The position numbers were made by a program, and so were the translations under genes. Positions 24,347 through 37,110 of a DNA stretch of 64,000 nucleotides are shown in pieces. Source of the DNA: Streptomyces cavernae. GTDB taxonomy: Bacteria > Actinomycetota > Actinomycetes > Streptomycetales > Streptomycetaceae. The stretch is from assembly GCF_004023625.1 (NCBI RefSeq), contig NZ_RPDJ01000011.1, positions 124,001 to 188,000 on the forward strand. Reading direction: 5' to 3'. The notes below the pieces were generated by a model that was not told where the DNA came from, did no database searches, and saw nothing but the letters and a program-made list of their open reading frames with translations. Positions within the stretch are counted from its first letter, which is position 1, and every line of letters begins with the position of its first letter.

Positions 24347-25633
24347 ATGAGCAAGATCCTGATCCGTGGTGCGAAGGTGCTCGGCGGCGAGCCGCAGGAC
24401 GTCCTGATCAGCGGTGAGGTCATCGAGGCCGTCGGCGCCGGGCTGTCGGACGAGGGGGCGGAGGTCGTCGAGGCGGGCGGCAGGGTGCTGCTGCCGGGGC
24501 TCGTCGATCTGCACACCCATCTGCGGGAGCCGGGGCGCGAGGACTCCGAGACCGTCCTGACCGGGACGCGGGCCGCGGCCTCCGGTGGTTACACCGCCGT
24601 GTTCGCCATGGCCAACACCTTCCCCGTCGCGGACACCGCAGGCGTCGTCGAGCAGGTCTACCGGCTCGGCAAGGACCACGGCTACTGCGACGTCCAGCCC
24701 ATCGGCGCCGTCACGGTCGGCCTGGAGGGCAAGAAGCTCGCCGAACTCGGCGCCATGCACGAGTCGGCGGCCGGTGTCACGGTCTTCTCCGACGACGGCA
24801 AGTGCGTCGACGACGCCGTGATCATGCGGCGTGCGCTGGAGTACGTGAAGGCCTTCGGCGGTGTGGTCGCCCAGCACGCGCAGGAGCCGCGGCTGACCGA
24901 GGGCGCGCAGATGAACGAGGGCGTCGTCTCCGCCGAGCTGGGTCTCGGCGGCTGGCCCGCCGTCGCCGAGGAGTCGATCATCGCGCGCGACGTGCTGCTC
25001 GCCGAGCACGTCGGATCGCGCGTGCACATCTGCCACCTGTCGACCGCCGGGTCGGTGGAGATCGTGCGCTGGGCCAAGTCCCGCGGCATCGACGTCACCG
25101 CCGAGGTCACCCCACACCACCTGCTGCTCACCGACGAGCTGGTGCGCTCCTACAACCCGGTCTACAAGGTCAACCCGCCGCTGCGCACCGAGCGCGACGT
25201 GCTCGCGCTGCGCCAGGCACTCGCGGACGGCACCATCGATATCGTCGCCACCGACCACGCCCCGCATCCCCACGAGGACAAGGACTGCGAGTGGGCGGCC
25301 GCCGCCATGGGGATGGTAGGCCTGGAGACCGCGCTGTCCGTGGTGCAGGAGACCATGGTCGACACCGGGCTGCTCGACTGGGCCGGCGTCGCCGACCGCA
25401 TGTCGCTCAAGCCCGCGAAGATCGGCCGGGCCGCCGGCCACGGCCGCCCCGTCTCGGCAGGTGAGCCCGCCAACCTCACCCTCGTCGACACCACCTACCG
25501 TGGGTCCGTGGACCCCGCGGGCTTCGCCTCGCGCAGCCGCAACACCCCCTACGAGGGCCGTGAGCTGCCGGGCCGTGTCACGCACACGTGGCTCCGGGGC
25601 CGGGCCACGCTCGTCGACGGGAAGCTCGCGTGA
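24347..25633 (+). CDS. pyrC: dihydroorotase
   Basis: Zinc amidohydrolase closing carbamoyl aspartate to dihydroorotate. The 428-residue class I enzyme has the metal-binding DLHTHLREPG, the Lys/His ligands in the barrel (AQHAQEP, HICHLST) and the catalytic Asp in ATDHAPH. The stop overlaps the GTG of the next gene. Confidence 0.97.
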   Translation: MSKILIRGAKVLGGEPQDVLISGEVIEAVGAGLSDEGAEVVEAGGRVLLPGLVDLHTHLREPGREDSETVLTGTRAAASGGYTAVFAMANTFPVADTAGVVEQVYRLGKDHGYCDVQPIGAVTVGLEGKKLAELGAMHESAAGVTVFSDDGKCVDDAVIMRRALEYVKAFGGVVAQHAQEPRLTEGAQMNEGVVSAELGLGGWPAVAEESIIARDVLLAEHVGSRVHICHLSTAGSVEIVRWAKSRGIDVTAEVTPHHLLLTDELVRSYNPVYKVNPPLRTERDVLALRQALADGTIDIVATDHAPHPHEDKDCEWAAAAMGMVGLETALSVVQETMVDTGLLDWAGVADRMSLKPAKIGRAAGHGRPVSAGEPANLTLVDTTYRGSVDPAGFASRSRNTPYEGRELPGRVTHTWLRGRATLVDGKLA

Positions 25634-26211
25634 CATCACTCCAAGCACTACCGGCCGTACTGGCCGCCGAAGAGAAGTCGGCGGAGGTGACCGACTGGGC
25701 CGCGCGCATCGGCTGGCTCGTCGGACTCGCCCTGTTCGTCGCGCTCGTCTACTGGCTGATGCGCGAGGGCTGGAAGTGGCGGGCCACGCTCCAGGGCGAT
25801 CTGCCCGAGCTGCCCCTCGCCCCGGAGGAGCCCGGTCCCGCGCGACTGGAGCTGACGGGCCGCTACCACGGCTCCACCACCGCCGGACAGTGGCTCGACC
25901 GCATCGTGGCGCGCGGTCTCGGCAACCGCAGCCGGGTCGAGCTGACGCTGACCGACGCCGGCCTGGACGTCGTACGGCCCGGGGACGCGGACTTCTTCAT
26001 CCCCGTCGCGCAGTTGCGCGAGGCCCGGCTCGACAAGGGCATCGCGGGCAAGGTCCTCACCGAGGGCGGACTGCTCGTCGTGACCTGGGCGCACGGCGAC
26101 AAGCTGATCGACTCCGGCTTCCGCTCCGACCGCGCGGCCGAGCACAACGACTGGGTCGCCACCCTCAACCAGATGATCAAGACGACCACCGAGACGGAAG
26201 GCGCACGATGA
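25630..26211 (+). CDS. PH-like domain membrane protein in the pyr operon
   Basis: A 193-residue protein with one membrane helix (about residues 27-45, RIGWLVGLALFVALVYWLM) followed by a soluble domain (about 80-180) that I recognise as the bacterial PH-like protein regularly found between pyrC and carA in Streptomyces. GTG overlaps the pyrC stop (GTGA) and its TGA overlaps the carA ATG, so it is made in step with the pathway enzymes. No catalytic motif is visible. One possibility is membrane association of the enzyme group, but nothing in the sequence proves it. Confidence 0.85.
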   Translation: MTSLQALPAVLAAEEKSAEVTDWAARIGWLVGLALFVALVYWLMREGWKWRATLQGDLPELPLAPEEPGPARLELTGRYHGSTTAGQWLDRIVARGLGNRSRVELTLTDAGLDVVRPGDADFFIPVAQLREARLDKGIAGKVLTEGGLLVVTWAHGDKLIDSGFRSDRAAEHNDWVATLNQMIKTTTETEGAR

Positions 26212-27342
26212 CGACCTCCACCCGGGGAGCCTCGAAAACTCCCGCCGTACTCGTCCTGGAGGACGGCCGGATCTTCCGCGGCCGTGCCTACGGGGCCGTG
26301 GGGGAGACCTTCGGCGAAGCGGTGTTCTCCACCGGCATGACCGGCTACCAGGAGACCCTCACCGACCCGTCGTACCGCCGCCAGGTCGTCGTGATGACCG
26401 CCCCGCACGTCGGCAACACCGGAGTCAACGACGAGGACCCCGAATCCCGGCAGATCTGGGTCGCGGGCTACGTCGTACGCGACCCCGCGCGCGTTCCCTC
26501 CAACTGGCGGCACAGGCGCACGCTCGACGACGAACTCAGCGAGCAGGGCGTCGTCGGGATCTCCGGCATCGACACCCGCGCGCTGACCCGCCATCTGCGC
26601 GAGCGCGGCGCCATGCGCGTCGGCATCTTCAGCGGAGACGCCGTCAAGGACGACCGCGAGTTGCTCGACCGCGTCCTTCAGGCCCCCCAGATGAAGGGCG
26701 CGAGCCTCTACGAGGAGGTCACGGTCGACGAGGCGTACGTCGTCCCGGCGATCGGCGAGAAGAAATTCACCGTCGCCGCCATAGACCTCGGCATCAAGGG
26801 CATGACCCCGCACCGCATGGCCGAACGCGGCATCGAGGTGCACGTGCTGCCGGCCACGGCCACGCTCGAGGACGTGTACGCGGTCAACCCGGACGGCGTG
26901 TTCTTCTCCAACGGGCCGGGCGACCCGGCCACCGCCGACCACCCCGTGTCCCTGATGCGGGGCGTCCTGGAGCGCGGCACACCACTGTTCGGCATCTGCT
27001 TCGGCAACCAGCTCCTCGGCCGGGCGCTCGGCTTCGGCACCTACAAGCTGAAGTACGGCCACCGCGGCATCAACCAGCCCGTGCAGGACCGCACGACGGG
27101 CAAGGTGGAGGTCACCGCGCACAACCACGGCTTCGCCGTCGACGCCCCGCTCGACAAGGTCTCCGACACCCCCTTCGGCCGTGCCGAGGTCTCCCACGTC
27201 TGCCTCAACGACGACGTGGTGGAGGGCCTCCAACTGCTCGACAAGCCCGCCTTCAGCGTCCAGTACCACCCCGAAGCGGCAGCGGGCCCGCACGACGCCG
27301 CCTACCTGTTCGACCGCTTCGTATCCCTGATGGAGGGCCAGC

Positions 27343-27350
<8 letters not shown>
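26208..27350 (+). CDS. carA: carbamoyl-phosphate synthase small subunit
   Basis: Glutaminase subunit that supplies ammonia to CarB for pyrimidine and arginine synthesis. The 380-residue protein has the N-terminal CarA domain (VFSTGMTGYQETLTDPSY) and a class I amidotransferase domain with nucleophile Cys in LFGICFGNQLLG and the catalytic His-Glu in YHPEA. ATG overlaps the preceding stop, and the end overlaps carB by 8 bp. Confidence 0.97.
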
Positions 27351-30650
<3,300 letters not shown>

Positions 30651-30651
<1 letters not shown>

Positions 30652-31793
30652 TGACCGTGAGCGGACTGTACCGACTGTTCTTCGTCGTGATCTTCAAACG
30701 GATGGACCCCGAGCGGGCCCACCACCTGGCGGTCGGCTGGATCCGGCTGGCCGCCAGGATCCCGGTGCTGCGGACCTTCGTCGCGGCGGCCCTGGCCCCG
30801 CGCTACGAGGAGCTGCGCACCGAGGCCTTCGGGCTGCGGATGCACGGACCGTTCGGGCTCGCGGCCGGCTTCGACAAGAACGCCGTCGCGATCGACGGCA
30901 TGTCGATGCTCGGGTTCGACCACGTCGAGATCGGCACGGTCACCGGCGAGCCGCAGCCCGGGAACCCCAGACAGCGGCTGTTCCGGCTGGTGCCGGACCG
31001 GGCGCTGATCAACCGCATGGGGTTCAACAACGAGGGCTCGGCGGCCGTCGCGGCACGGCTCGCCGGACGCCGGGCCGTCTTCCGTACGACCGTCGGCGTC
31101 AACATCGGCAAGACCAAGGCCGTGCCGGAGGCGGAGGCCGTCGGGGACTATGTGAAGTCGGCGGAGCGACTCGCCCGCCACGCCGACTACCTGGTGGTCA
31201 ACGTCAGCTCCCCGAACACCCCCGGGCTGCGTGACCTGCAGGCCACCGAGGCGCTGCGACCGCTGCTGACAGCGGTGCGGGAGGCCGCGGACCGTACGGT
31301 CCCCGAGCGACGGGTACCGCTGCTGGTGAAGATCGCGCCCGACCTGGCCGACGAGGATGTCGACGCGGTCGCCGACCTCGCCGTGGAACTGGGCCTGGAC
31401 GGGATCATCGCCACGAACACCACCATCGCGCGCGAGGGACTCGGTCTGCGATCCGCACCGGCCGTGGTGAAGGAGACGGGCGGGCTGTCCGGCGCGCCGC
31501 TGAAAGCACGCTCCCTGGAGGTACTCAGGCGCCTCTACGCGCGCGTGGGCGACCGGATCACCCTCGTGGGAGTGGGCGGCATCGAGAACGCCGAGGACGC
31601 CTGGCAGCGGATCCTCGCCGGCGCCACCCTGGTCCAGGGCTACAGCGCCTTCATCTACCAGGGCCCGTTCTGGGCACGCGCACTCCACAAGGGGCTCGCC
31701 GCACGGCTGCGAACCAGCCCGTACGCCACGATCGCCGACGCGGTCGGTGCCGATGTCAGGGACAGCACCAGCAACAGCGGGAGGGCGGCATGA
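30651..31793 (+). CDS. pyrD: dihydroorotate dehydrogenase (quinone), class 2
   Basis: Membrane-associated FMN enzyme oxidising dihydroorotate to orotate with quinone. The N-terminal amphipathic extension (LYRLFFVVIFKRMDPERAHHL) marks class 2. Other motifs are AAGFDKNAVAIDG, the substrate loop RMGFNNEG, VNVSSPNTPGLRDLQ with the catalytic Ser, and the FMN phosphate site VGVGGIENAEDA. 380 residues. ATG shares a base with the carB stop and the end overlaps pyrF. Confidence 0.96.
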
Positions 31794-32638
31794 GCGGTCT
31801 GGAACCCTTCGGCGCGCGGCTGCGCCGGGCCATGGACGAGCGGGGCCCGCTCTGCGTCGGCATCGACCCGCACGCGTCCCTGCTGGCCGACTGGGGCCTG
31901 AACGACGACGTCGCGGGTCTGGAGCGGTTCAGTCGCACGGTCGTCGAGGCGCTGGCGGACCGGGTGGCGGTCCTCAAGCCGCAGAGCGCCTTCTTCGAGC
32001 GGTTCGGGTCGCGCGGGATCGCCGTCCTGGAGAAGTCGGTCGAGGAGGCGCGGGCGGCCGGGGCGCTGGTCGTCATGGACGCCAAGCGCGGCGACATCGG
32101 CTCGACGATGGCCGCGTACGCGGAGTCGTTCCTGCACAAGGACGCGCCGCTGTTCTCGGACGCGCTGACCGTGTCGCCGTACCTCGGCTACGGGTCCCTG
32201 AAGCCGGCGGTTCAGCTGGCGCGGGAGAGCGGTGCGGGTCTCTTCGTGCTCGCGCTGACCTCCAACCCCGAGGGCGGCGAGGTGCAGCACGCCGTGCGCC
32301 CCGCCGACGGGCGCAGCGTCGGGGCGACGATGCTGGCGCACCTCGCGGCCGAGAACGCCGGGGAGGAGCCGCTGGGCTCCTTCGGCGCGGTCGTGGGCGC
32401 CACGCTCGGTGACCTCTCTTCCTACGGCCTCGCGATCAACGGTCCGCTGCTCGCGCCCGGCATCGGGGCCCAGGGGGCGGCTCCGGCGGACCTCCCGGGA
32501 GTCTTCGGCGCCGCCGTGCGCAACGTGGTGCCGAACGTCAGCCGGGGGGTGCTGCGGCACGGCCCCGGGGCGGCGGAGCTGCGGGCGGCCGCCGCGCGGT
32601 TCGCGGACGAGGTACGTGCCGCGCTGACCGTCGGCTGA
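31790..32638 (+). CDS. pyrF: orotidine-5'-phosphate decarboxylase
   Basis: Last step to UMP. The 282-residue protein is the longer type 2 form found in actinobacteria, with the active-site stretch VVMDAKRGDIGSTMAAYAE and the early CVGIDPHASLL. ATG overlaps the pyrD stop (ATGA). It ends the operon; a 347-bp gap follows. Confidence 0.96.
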   Translation: MSGLEPFGARLRRAMDERGPLCVGIDPHASLLADWGLNDDVAGLERFSRTVVEALADRVAVLKPQSAFFERFGSRGIAVLEKSVEEARAAGALVVMDAKRGDIGSTMAAYAESFLHKDAPLFSDALTVSPYLGYGSLKPAVQLARESGAGLFVLALTSNPEGGEVQHAVRPADGRSVGATMLAHLAAENAGEEPLGSFGAVVGATLGDLSSYGLAINGPLLAPGIGAQGAAPADLPGVFGAAVRNVVPNVSRGVLRHGPGAAELRAAAARFADEVRAALTVG

Positions 32639-32985
32639 GCGTGATGTCCGCCACAGGTGCCGTGACCGGCCTGTCTGCCAGGAAGGTCTCCCACAAGCGT
32701 CTCTTGAGGTTCTCTTAAGGGAGCGTCGACTGAAATCCTTCCCAAATCCGGGGAGTTTTGCCCGGAATGTCGGGTTCAGTGGAGGCTGACCAGGACTTTT
32801 CCTCTGTTCTCGCTGACTACGGCGCACTTGGCCGCTAGTCTCCGACGAGTGGGGGCACCTCCCACGCCCCTCAAGGCAGTGGGGGAGAACGGGTGAAGCG
32901 TGTTGCTCGTAGCTCCTCAGGTGTGGGGCGACTAGGTTCCTCACCGGTCCGTATCCGACAGTTCGACATCCGAGGTGACGTAGGC
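32639..32985 (+). other. regulatory gap upstream of sIHF
   Basis: No gene. It holds an 11-nt direct repeat (32700-32721) and a palindromic segment at 32849-32885 (GTGGGGGCACCTCCCAC followed by GTGGGGGAG) of the kind scattered between Streptomyces genes. GC is lower around 32700-32830, as expected for a promoter region of a highly expressed gene. Confidence 0.5.
32700..32721 (+). promoter_or_regulatory. 11-nt direct repeat, candidate response-regulator box
   Basis: TCTCTTGAGGT and TCTCTTAAGGG are adjacent, one helical turn apart, which is the layout bound by OmpR/PhoB-type regulators. The regulator is unknown. It lies about 265 bp upstream of sIHF. Confidence 0.35.
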
Positions 32986-33309
32986 GTGGCTCTTCCGCCC
33001 CTTACCCCTGAACAGCGCGCAGCCGCGCTCGAAAAGGCCGCCGCGGCTCGCCGGGAGCGGGCCGAGGTCAAGAATCGACTCAAGCACTCCGGCGCCTCCC
33101 TTCACGAGGTCATCAAGCAGGGCCAGGAGAACGACGTCATCGGCAAGATGAAGGTCTCCGCCCTCCTCGAGTCCCTGCCGGGCGTGGGCAAGGTCCGCGC
33201 CAAGCAGATCATGGAGCGACTCGGGATCTCCGAGAGCCGCCGCGTGCGGGGGCTCGGTTCCAACCAGATCGCCTCCCTGGAACGTGAATTCGGCAGCACC
33301 GGCGCCTGA
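32986..33309 (+). CDS. mihF: integration host factor, actinobacterial type (sIHF/MihF)
   Basis: Nucleoid-associated protein unrelated to the proteobacterial HU/IHF fold. The 107-residue product fits the Streptomyces sIHF length: an N-terminal helix rich in Ala, Arg and Glu, then an H2TH-like DNA-binding domain (KVSALLESLPGVGKVRAKQIMERLGI). GTG 32986 has GAGGTGA upstream and matches the family N-terminus (ALPPLTPEQRAAAL); frames upstream of it are open but unsupported. It influences nucleoid compaction, sporulation and antibiotic production in S. coelicolor. Confidence 0.95.
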   Translation: MALPPLTPEQRAAALEKAAAARRERAEVKNRLKHSGASLHEVIKQGQENDVIGKMKVSALLESLPGVGKVRAKQIMERLGISESRRVRGLGSNQIASLEREFGSTGA

Positions 33310-33345
33310 TTCCTGGGCCGTCGGGATTGCTGGAATAATCGCTGC

Positions 33346-33903
33346 ATGAGTGAACGTCCGCGGCTGACCGTGCTCTCCGGCCCCTCCGGGGTCGGCAAGA
33401 GCACGGTCGTCGCCCATATGCGCAAGGAACATCCCGAGGTCTGGCTCTCGGTCTCGGCGACGACCCGCAAGCCCCGCCCCGGTGAGCAGCACGGGGTCCA
33501 CTATTTCTTCGTCAGTGACGACGAGATGGACAAGCTGATCGCCAACGGCGAGCTGCTGGAGTGGGCGGAGTTCGCCGGCAACCGCTACGGGACCCCTCGC
33601 CGCGCCGTTCAGGAGCGTCTGGAGGCGGGCGAGCCGGTGCTCCTGGAGATCGACCTCCAGGGCGCCCGTCAGGTCCGCGAGTCGATGCCCGAGTCCCAGC
33701 TGGTGTTCCTGGCCCCGCCCTCCTGGGAGGAGCTGGTGCGCAGACTCACCGGACGGGGCACCGAGCCGCCCGAGGTGATCGAGCGCCGTCTGGAGGCGGC
33801 CAAGGTCGAACTCGCGGCCGAGCCCGAGTTCGACGTCACCCTGGTCAACACCTCCGTCGAGGACGTGGCGCGTGAGCTGCTAGCCTTGATGGACGTTGTG
33901 TGA
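33346..33903 (+). CDS. gmk: guanylate kinase
   Basis: ATP-dependent phosphorylation of GMP to GDP. The 185-residue protein has the P-loop SGPSGVGKST, the GMP-binding SATTRKPRPGEQHGVHYFF and the lid region. In Streptomyces it clusters with sIHF and rpoZ as here, 36 bp and 48 bp away on either side. Confidence 0.96.
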   Translation: MSERPRLTVLSGPSGVGKSTVVAHMRKEHPEVWLSVSATTRKPRPGEQHGVHYFFVSDDEMDKLIANGELLEWAEFAGNRYGTPRRAVQERLEAGEPVLLEIDLQGARQVRESMPESQLVFLAPPSWEELVRRLTGRGTEPPEVIERRLEAAKVELAAEPEFDVTLVNTSVEDVARELLALMDVV

Positions 33904-33951
33904 TCAGTGCTGAAGATGTCTGATCTCATCCCATCTTTCGGAAGGTAGAGC

Positions 33952-34224
33952 GTGTCCTCTTCCATCACCGCGCCCGAGGGCATCATCAACCCGCCGATCG
34001 ACGAGCTCCTCGAGGCCACCGACTCGAAGTACAGCCTCGTGATCTACGCGGCCAAGCGGGCCCGCCAGATCAACGCGTACTACTCGCAGCTCGGCGAGGG
34101 CCTCCTCGAGTACGTCGGTCCGCTCGTCGACACCCACGTCCACGAGAAGCCGCTCTCGATCGCCCTGCGCGAGATCAACGCGGGTCTGCTGACGTCCGAG
34201 GCCGTCGAGGGCCCGGCGCAGTAG
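33952..34224 (+). CDS. rpoZ: DNA-directed RNA polymerase omega subunit
   Basis: Small chaperone-like subunit that holds the beta-prime C-terminus. The 90-residue protein has the omega core (PPIDELLEATDSKYSLVIYAAKRARQIN). The long insert before PLSIALREI is normal in actinobacteria. GTG start with GGAAGG upstream. A strong terminator follows. Confidence 0.96.
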   Translation: MSSSITAPEGIINPPIDELLEATDSKYSLVIYAAKRARQINAYYSQLGEGLLEYVGPLVDTHVHEKPLSIALREINAGLLTSEAVEGPAQ

Positions 34225-34259
34225 TTTTCTCACCGCACAGAAGTTTCATTGAGTCTTTT

Positions 34260-34294
34260 CCACAGGCCTGACAGCACGGCTGTCAGGCCTGTGG
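34260..34294 (+). terminator. terminator after rpoZ
   Basis: A perfect 15-bp stem CCACAGGCCTGACAG/CTGTCAGGCCTGTGG with a 5-nt loop (CACGG) lies 35 bp after the rpoZ stop and is followed by TGTCTC. Confidence 0.85.
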
Positions 34295-34346
34295 TGTCTC
34301 ATGGAGTTCGTACGGGAGCCGAGTCCGGGGCGAGACGGGAGAGACG

Positions 34347-35549
34347 GTGGACAAGCCGAAGGTCGTGCTGGGGGTCAGTGGCGGCATCGCCGCGTACAAG
34401 GCCTGTGAGCTGCTGCGCAGACTGACCGAATCGGGTCACGACGTCCGCGTCGTGCCCACCGCCTCGGCGCTGCACTTCGTCGGCGCGGCCACCTGGTCCG
34501 CGCTCTCCGGCAACCCGGTCTCCACCGAGGTCTGGGAAGACGTCCACGAGGTTCCGCACGTACGCATCGGACAGCAGGCCGACCTGGTGGTCGTGGCCCC
34601 GGCGACGGCTGACACGCTGGCCAGGGCGGCACACGGCCTCGCCGACGACCTCCTCACCAACACCCTGCTCACCGCCCGCTGCCCCGTCGTCTTCGCCCCC
34701 GCCATGCACACCGAGATGTGGGAGCACCCGGCCACTCAGGAGAACGTGGCGACGCTCCGCCGCCGCGGCGCCCTCGTGATCGAACCGGCGGTGGGCCGGC
34801 TGACGGGTGTCGACACGGGCAAGGGCCGGCTGCCCGACCCGGCCGAGATCTTCGACGTCTGCCGCCGAGTGCTCGCCCGGGGCGTACGTGAGCCGGACCT
34901 GGCGGGCCGCCATGTCGTCGTCAGCGCCGGCGGTACCCGGGAACCCCTCGACCCCGTCCGCTTCCTCGGCAACCGCTCCTCCGGGAAGCAGGGATACGCC
35001 CTCGCCCGGACGGCCGCCGCACGGGGGGCCCGCGTCACACTGATCGCCGCGAACACCACCCTGCCGGACCCGGCGGGCGTGGACGTCGTCCAGGTCGGGA
35101 CGGCCGTTCAGCTCCGCGAGGCGGTACTGAAGGCGGCGCCGGACGCCGACGCCGTGGTTATGGCCGCCGCGGTCGCCGACTTCCGCCCGGCGGCGTACGC
35201 CACCGGAAAGATCAAGAAGAAGGACGGCCAGGACCCCGAGCCGATCACCCTCGTGCGCAATCCGGACGTCCTCGCCGAGATCTCGGCCGAGCGCGCCCGC
35301 CCCGGCCAGGTGATCGTCGGCTTCGCCGCGGAGACCGACGACGTCCTCGCCAACGGCCGGGCGAAGCTGGAGCGAAAGGGTTGTGATCTTCTCGTGGTGA
35401 ACGAGGTGGGGGAGCGCAGGACGTTCGGCTCCGAGGAGAACGAAGCCGTGGTGCTGGGCGCCGACGGCAGCGAGACGCCGGTGCCGCACGGGCCCAAGGA
35501 AGCCCTCGCCGACACCGTGTGGGACCTGGTTCTCAGCCGATTGGGCTGA
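34347..35549 (+). CDS. coaBC: bifunctional phosphopantothenoylcysteine decarboxylase / phosphopantothenate--cysteine ligase
   Basis: Two consecutive coenzyme A steps. The N-terminal flavoprotein (CoaC, about 1-185) shows GVSGGIAAYKACELLR, the active-site His in HEVPHVRI and the PAMHTEMW motif in its actinobacterial form (His where others have Asn). The C-terminal ligase (CoaB) shows SAGGTREPLDPVRFLGNRSSGKQG, shown here in short as GGTREPLDPVRF, and AAAVADFRP. 400 residues, complete. Confidence 0.95.
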   Translation: MDKPKVVLGVSGGIAAYKACELLRRLTESGHDVRVVPTASALHFVGAATWSALSGNPVSTEVWEDVHEVPHVRIGQQADLVVVAPATADTLARAAHGLADDLLTNTLLTARCPVVFAPAMHTEMWEHPATQENVATLRRRGALVIEPAVGRLTGVDTGKGRLPDPAEIFDVCRRVLARGVREPDLAGRHVVVSAGGTREPLDPVRFLGNRSSGKQGYALARTAAARGARVTLIAANTTLPDPAGVDVVQVGTAVQLREAVLKAAPDADAVVMAAAVADFRPAAYATGKIKKKDGQDPEPITLVRNPDVLAEISAERARPGQVIVGFAAETDDVLANGRAKLERKGCDLLVVNEVGERRTFGSEENEAVVLGADGSETPVPHGPKEALADTVWDLVLSRLG

Positions 35550-35787
35550 AGGTTCAAGTTCGGTCCATCAGACCGCTGATGCCCGTACATTGGGGCGTGG
35601 CGACCCTGGCGAAGGCCGCACCGCATTGGCAGAATGCCCGTGCCGCAGGTCACCGGCACCCGAGGGGCGAGACACTTGGACCGGCGGCCGGGCACGACCG
35701 ATAAACTGTTCGCGGACGACGCCGGGCGCAGCCCCCGTCCCGTCCGCCCATGATCAGCCAGCAGCCGCTGCAACCACAGGGAGCGTT

Positions 35788-36996
35788 GTGTCCCGTCGCC
35801 TGTTCACCTCGGAGTCCGTGACCGAGGGCCACCCCGACAAGATCGCTGACCAGATCAGTGACACCATTCTCGACGCGCTTCTGCGCGAGGACCCCACGTC
35901 CCGGGTCGCGGTCGAGACCCTGATCACGACCGGTCTGGTGCACGTGGCCGGTGAGGTCACCACCCAGGCGTACGCGCCGATCGCGCAGCTGGTGCGCGAC
36001 AAGATCCTCGAGATCGGTTACGACTCCTCCAAGAAGGGCTTCGACGGCGCCTCCTGTGGTGTCTCGGTGTCGATCGGTGCCCAGTCGCCGGACATCGCGC
36101 AGGGTGTGGACACCGCCTACGAGTCCCGGGTCGAGGGGGATGAGGACGAGCTCGACAAGCAGGGCGCGGGCGACCAGGGCCTAATGTTCGGCTACGCGAC
36201 GGACGAGACGCCCACCCTGATGCCGCTGCCGATCTTCCTGGCGCACCGCTTGTCGAGCCGCCTGTCGGAGGTCCGCAAGAACGGCACGATCCCCTACCTG
36301 CGCCCCGACGGAAAGACCCAGGTCACCATCGAGTACGACGGTGACAAGGCGGTCCGTCTGGACACGGTGGTGGTCTCCTCGCAGCACGCGAGCGACATCG
36401 ACCTCGACTCCCTGCTGGCCCCCGACATCCGCGAGTTCGTGGTCGAGGCCGAGCTGAAGGCGCTGCTGGACGACGGCATCAAGCTGGACACCGAGGGCTA
36501 CCGCCTGCTGGTCAACCCCACCGGCCGCTTCGAGATCGGCGGCCCGATGGGTGACGCGGGCCTCACCGGCCGGAAGATCATCATTGACACCTACGGCGGC
36601 ATGGCCCGCCACGGTGGCGGCGCCTTCTCCGGCAAGGACCCGTCCAAGGTCGACCGCTCCGCCGCGTACGCGATGCGCTGGGTCGCCAAGAACGTGGTCG
36701 CGGCCGGCCTCGCGACGCGCTGCGAGGTGCAGGTCGCGTACGCCATCGGCAAGGCCGAGCCCGTCGGTCTGTTCGTCGAGACCTTCGGCACCGCGAAGGT
36801 CGACGCGGAGAAGATCGAGAACGCCATCACCGAGGTCTTCGACCTCCGCCCGGCCGCCATCATCCGCGACCTCGACCTGCTCCGTCCGATCTACTCCCAG
36901 ACGGCCGCCTACGGTCACTTCGGCCGCGAGCTGCCGGACTTCACCTGGGAGCGGACCGACCGGGTGGAGGAGCTGCGCAAGGCTGTCGGACTGTAG
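35788..36996 (+). CDS. metK: S-adenosylmethionine synthetase
   Basis: Makes SAM from methionine and ATP, the methyl donor for secondary metabolism. The 402-residue protein has GHPDKIADQ, GAGDQGLMFGYA and the P-loop-like GGGAFSGKDPSKVDRSAAY. GTG 35788 (MSRRLFTSESVTEG) follows GGGAG; longer upstream starts are not supported by the family. The 238-bp gap before it contains no structure that I can match to a known SAM riboswitch. Confidence 0.97.
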   Translation: MSRRLFTSESVTEGHPDKIADQISDTILDALLREDPTSRVAVETLITTGLVHVAGEVTTQAYAPIAQLVRDKILEIGYDSSKKGFDGASCGVSVSIGAQSPDIAQGVDTAYESRVEGDEDELDKQGAGDQGLMFGYATDETPTLMPLPIFLAHRLSSRLSEVRKNGTIPYLRPDGKTQVTIEYDGDKAVRLDTVVVSSQHASDIDLDSLLAPDIREFVVEAELKALLDDGIKLDTEGYRLLVNPTGRFEIGGPMGDAGLTGRKIIIDTYGGMARHGGGAFSGKDPSKVDRSAAYAMRWVAKNVVAAGLATRCEVQVAYAIGKAEPVGLFVETFGTAKVDAEKIENAITEVFDLRPAAIIRDLDLLRPIYSQTAAYGHFGRELPDFTWERTDRVEELRKAVGL

Positions 36997-37011
36997 TCCT
37001 TCCGCTCTTCA

Positions 37012-37048
37012 CCGGGGCCCGGCACGCACCTTGCGTGCCGGGCCCCGG
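37012..37048 (+). terminator. metK terminator
   Basis: A perfect 17-bp stem (37012-37028 with 37032-37048) closes on a 3-nt loop, 16 bp after the metK stop. No T-run. Confidence 0.8.
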
Positions 37049-37110
37049 CACGTTCCCGACCGGTCCCGGGCGGCGCCGCGCTGTCGGTGGGGTCTGGTAG
37101 GAATGCAAGG

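Noticed and set aside
35550..35787. SAM riboswitch upstream of metK
   Set aside because: I looked for the SAM-I and SAM-IV cores and found no convincing match; the gap has GC-rich complementarity but not the conserved bases.
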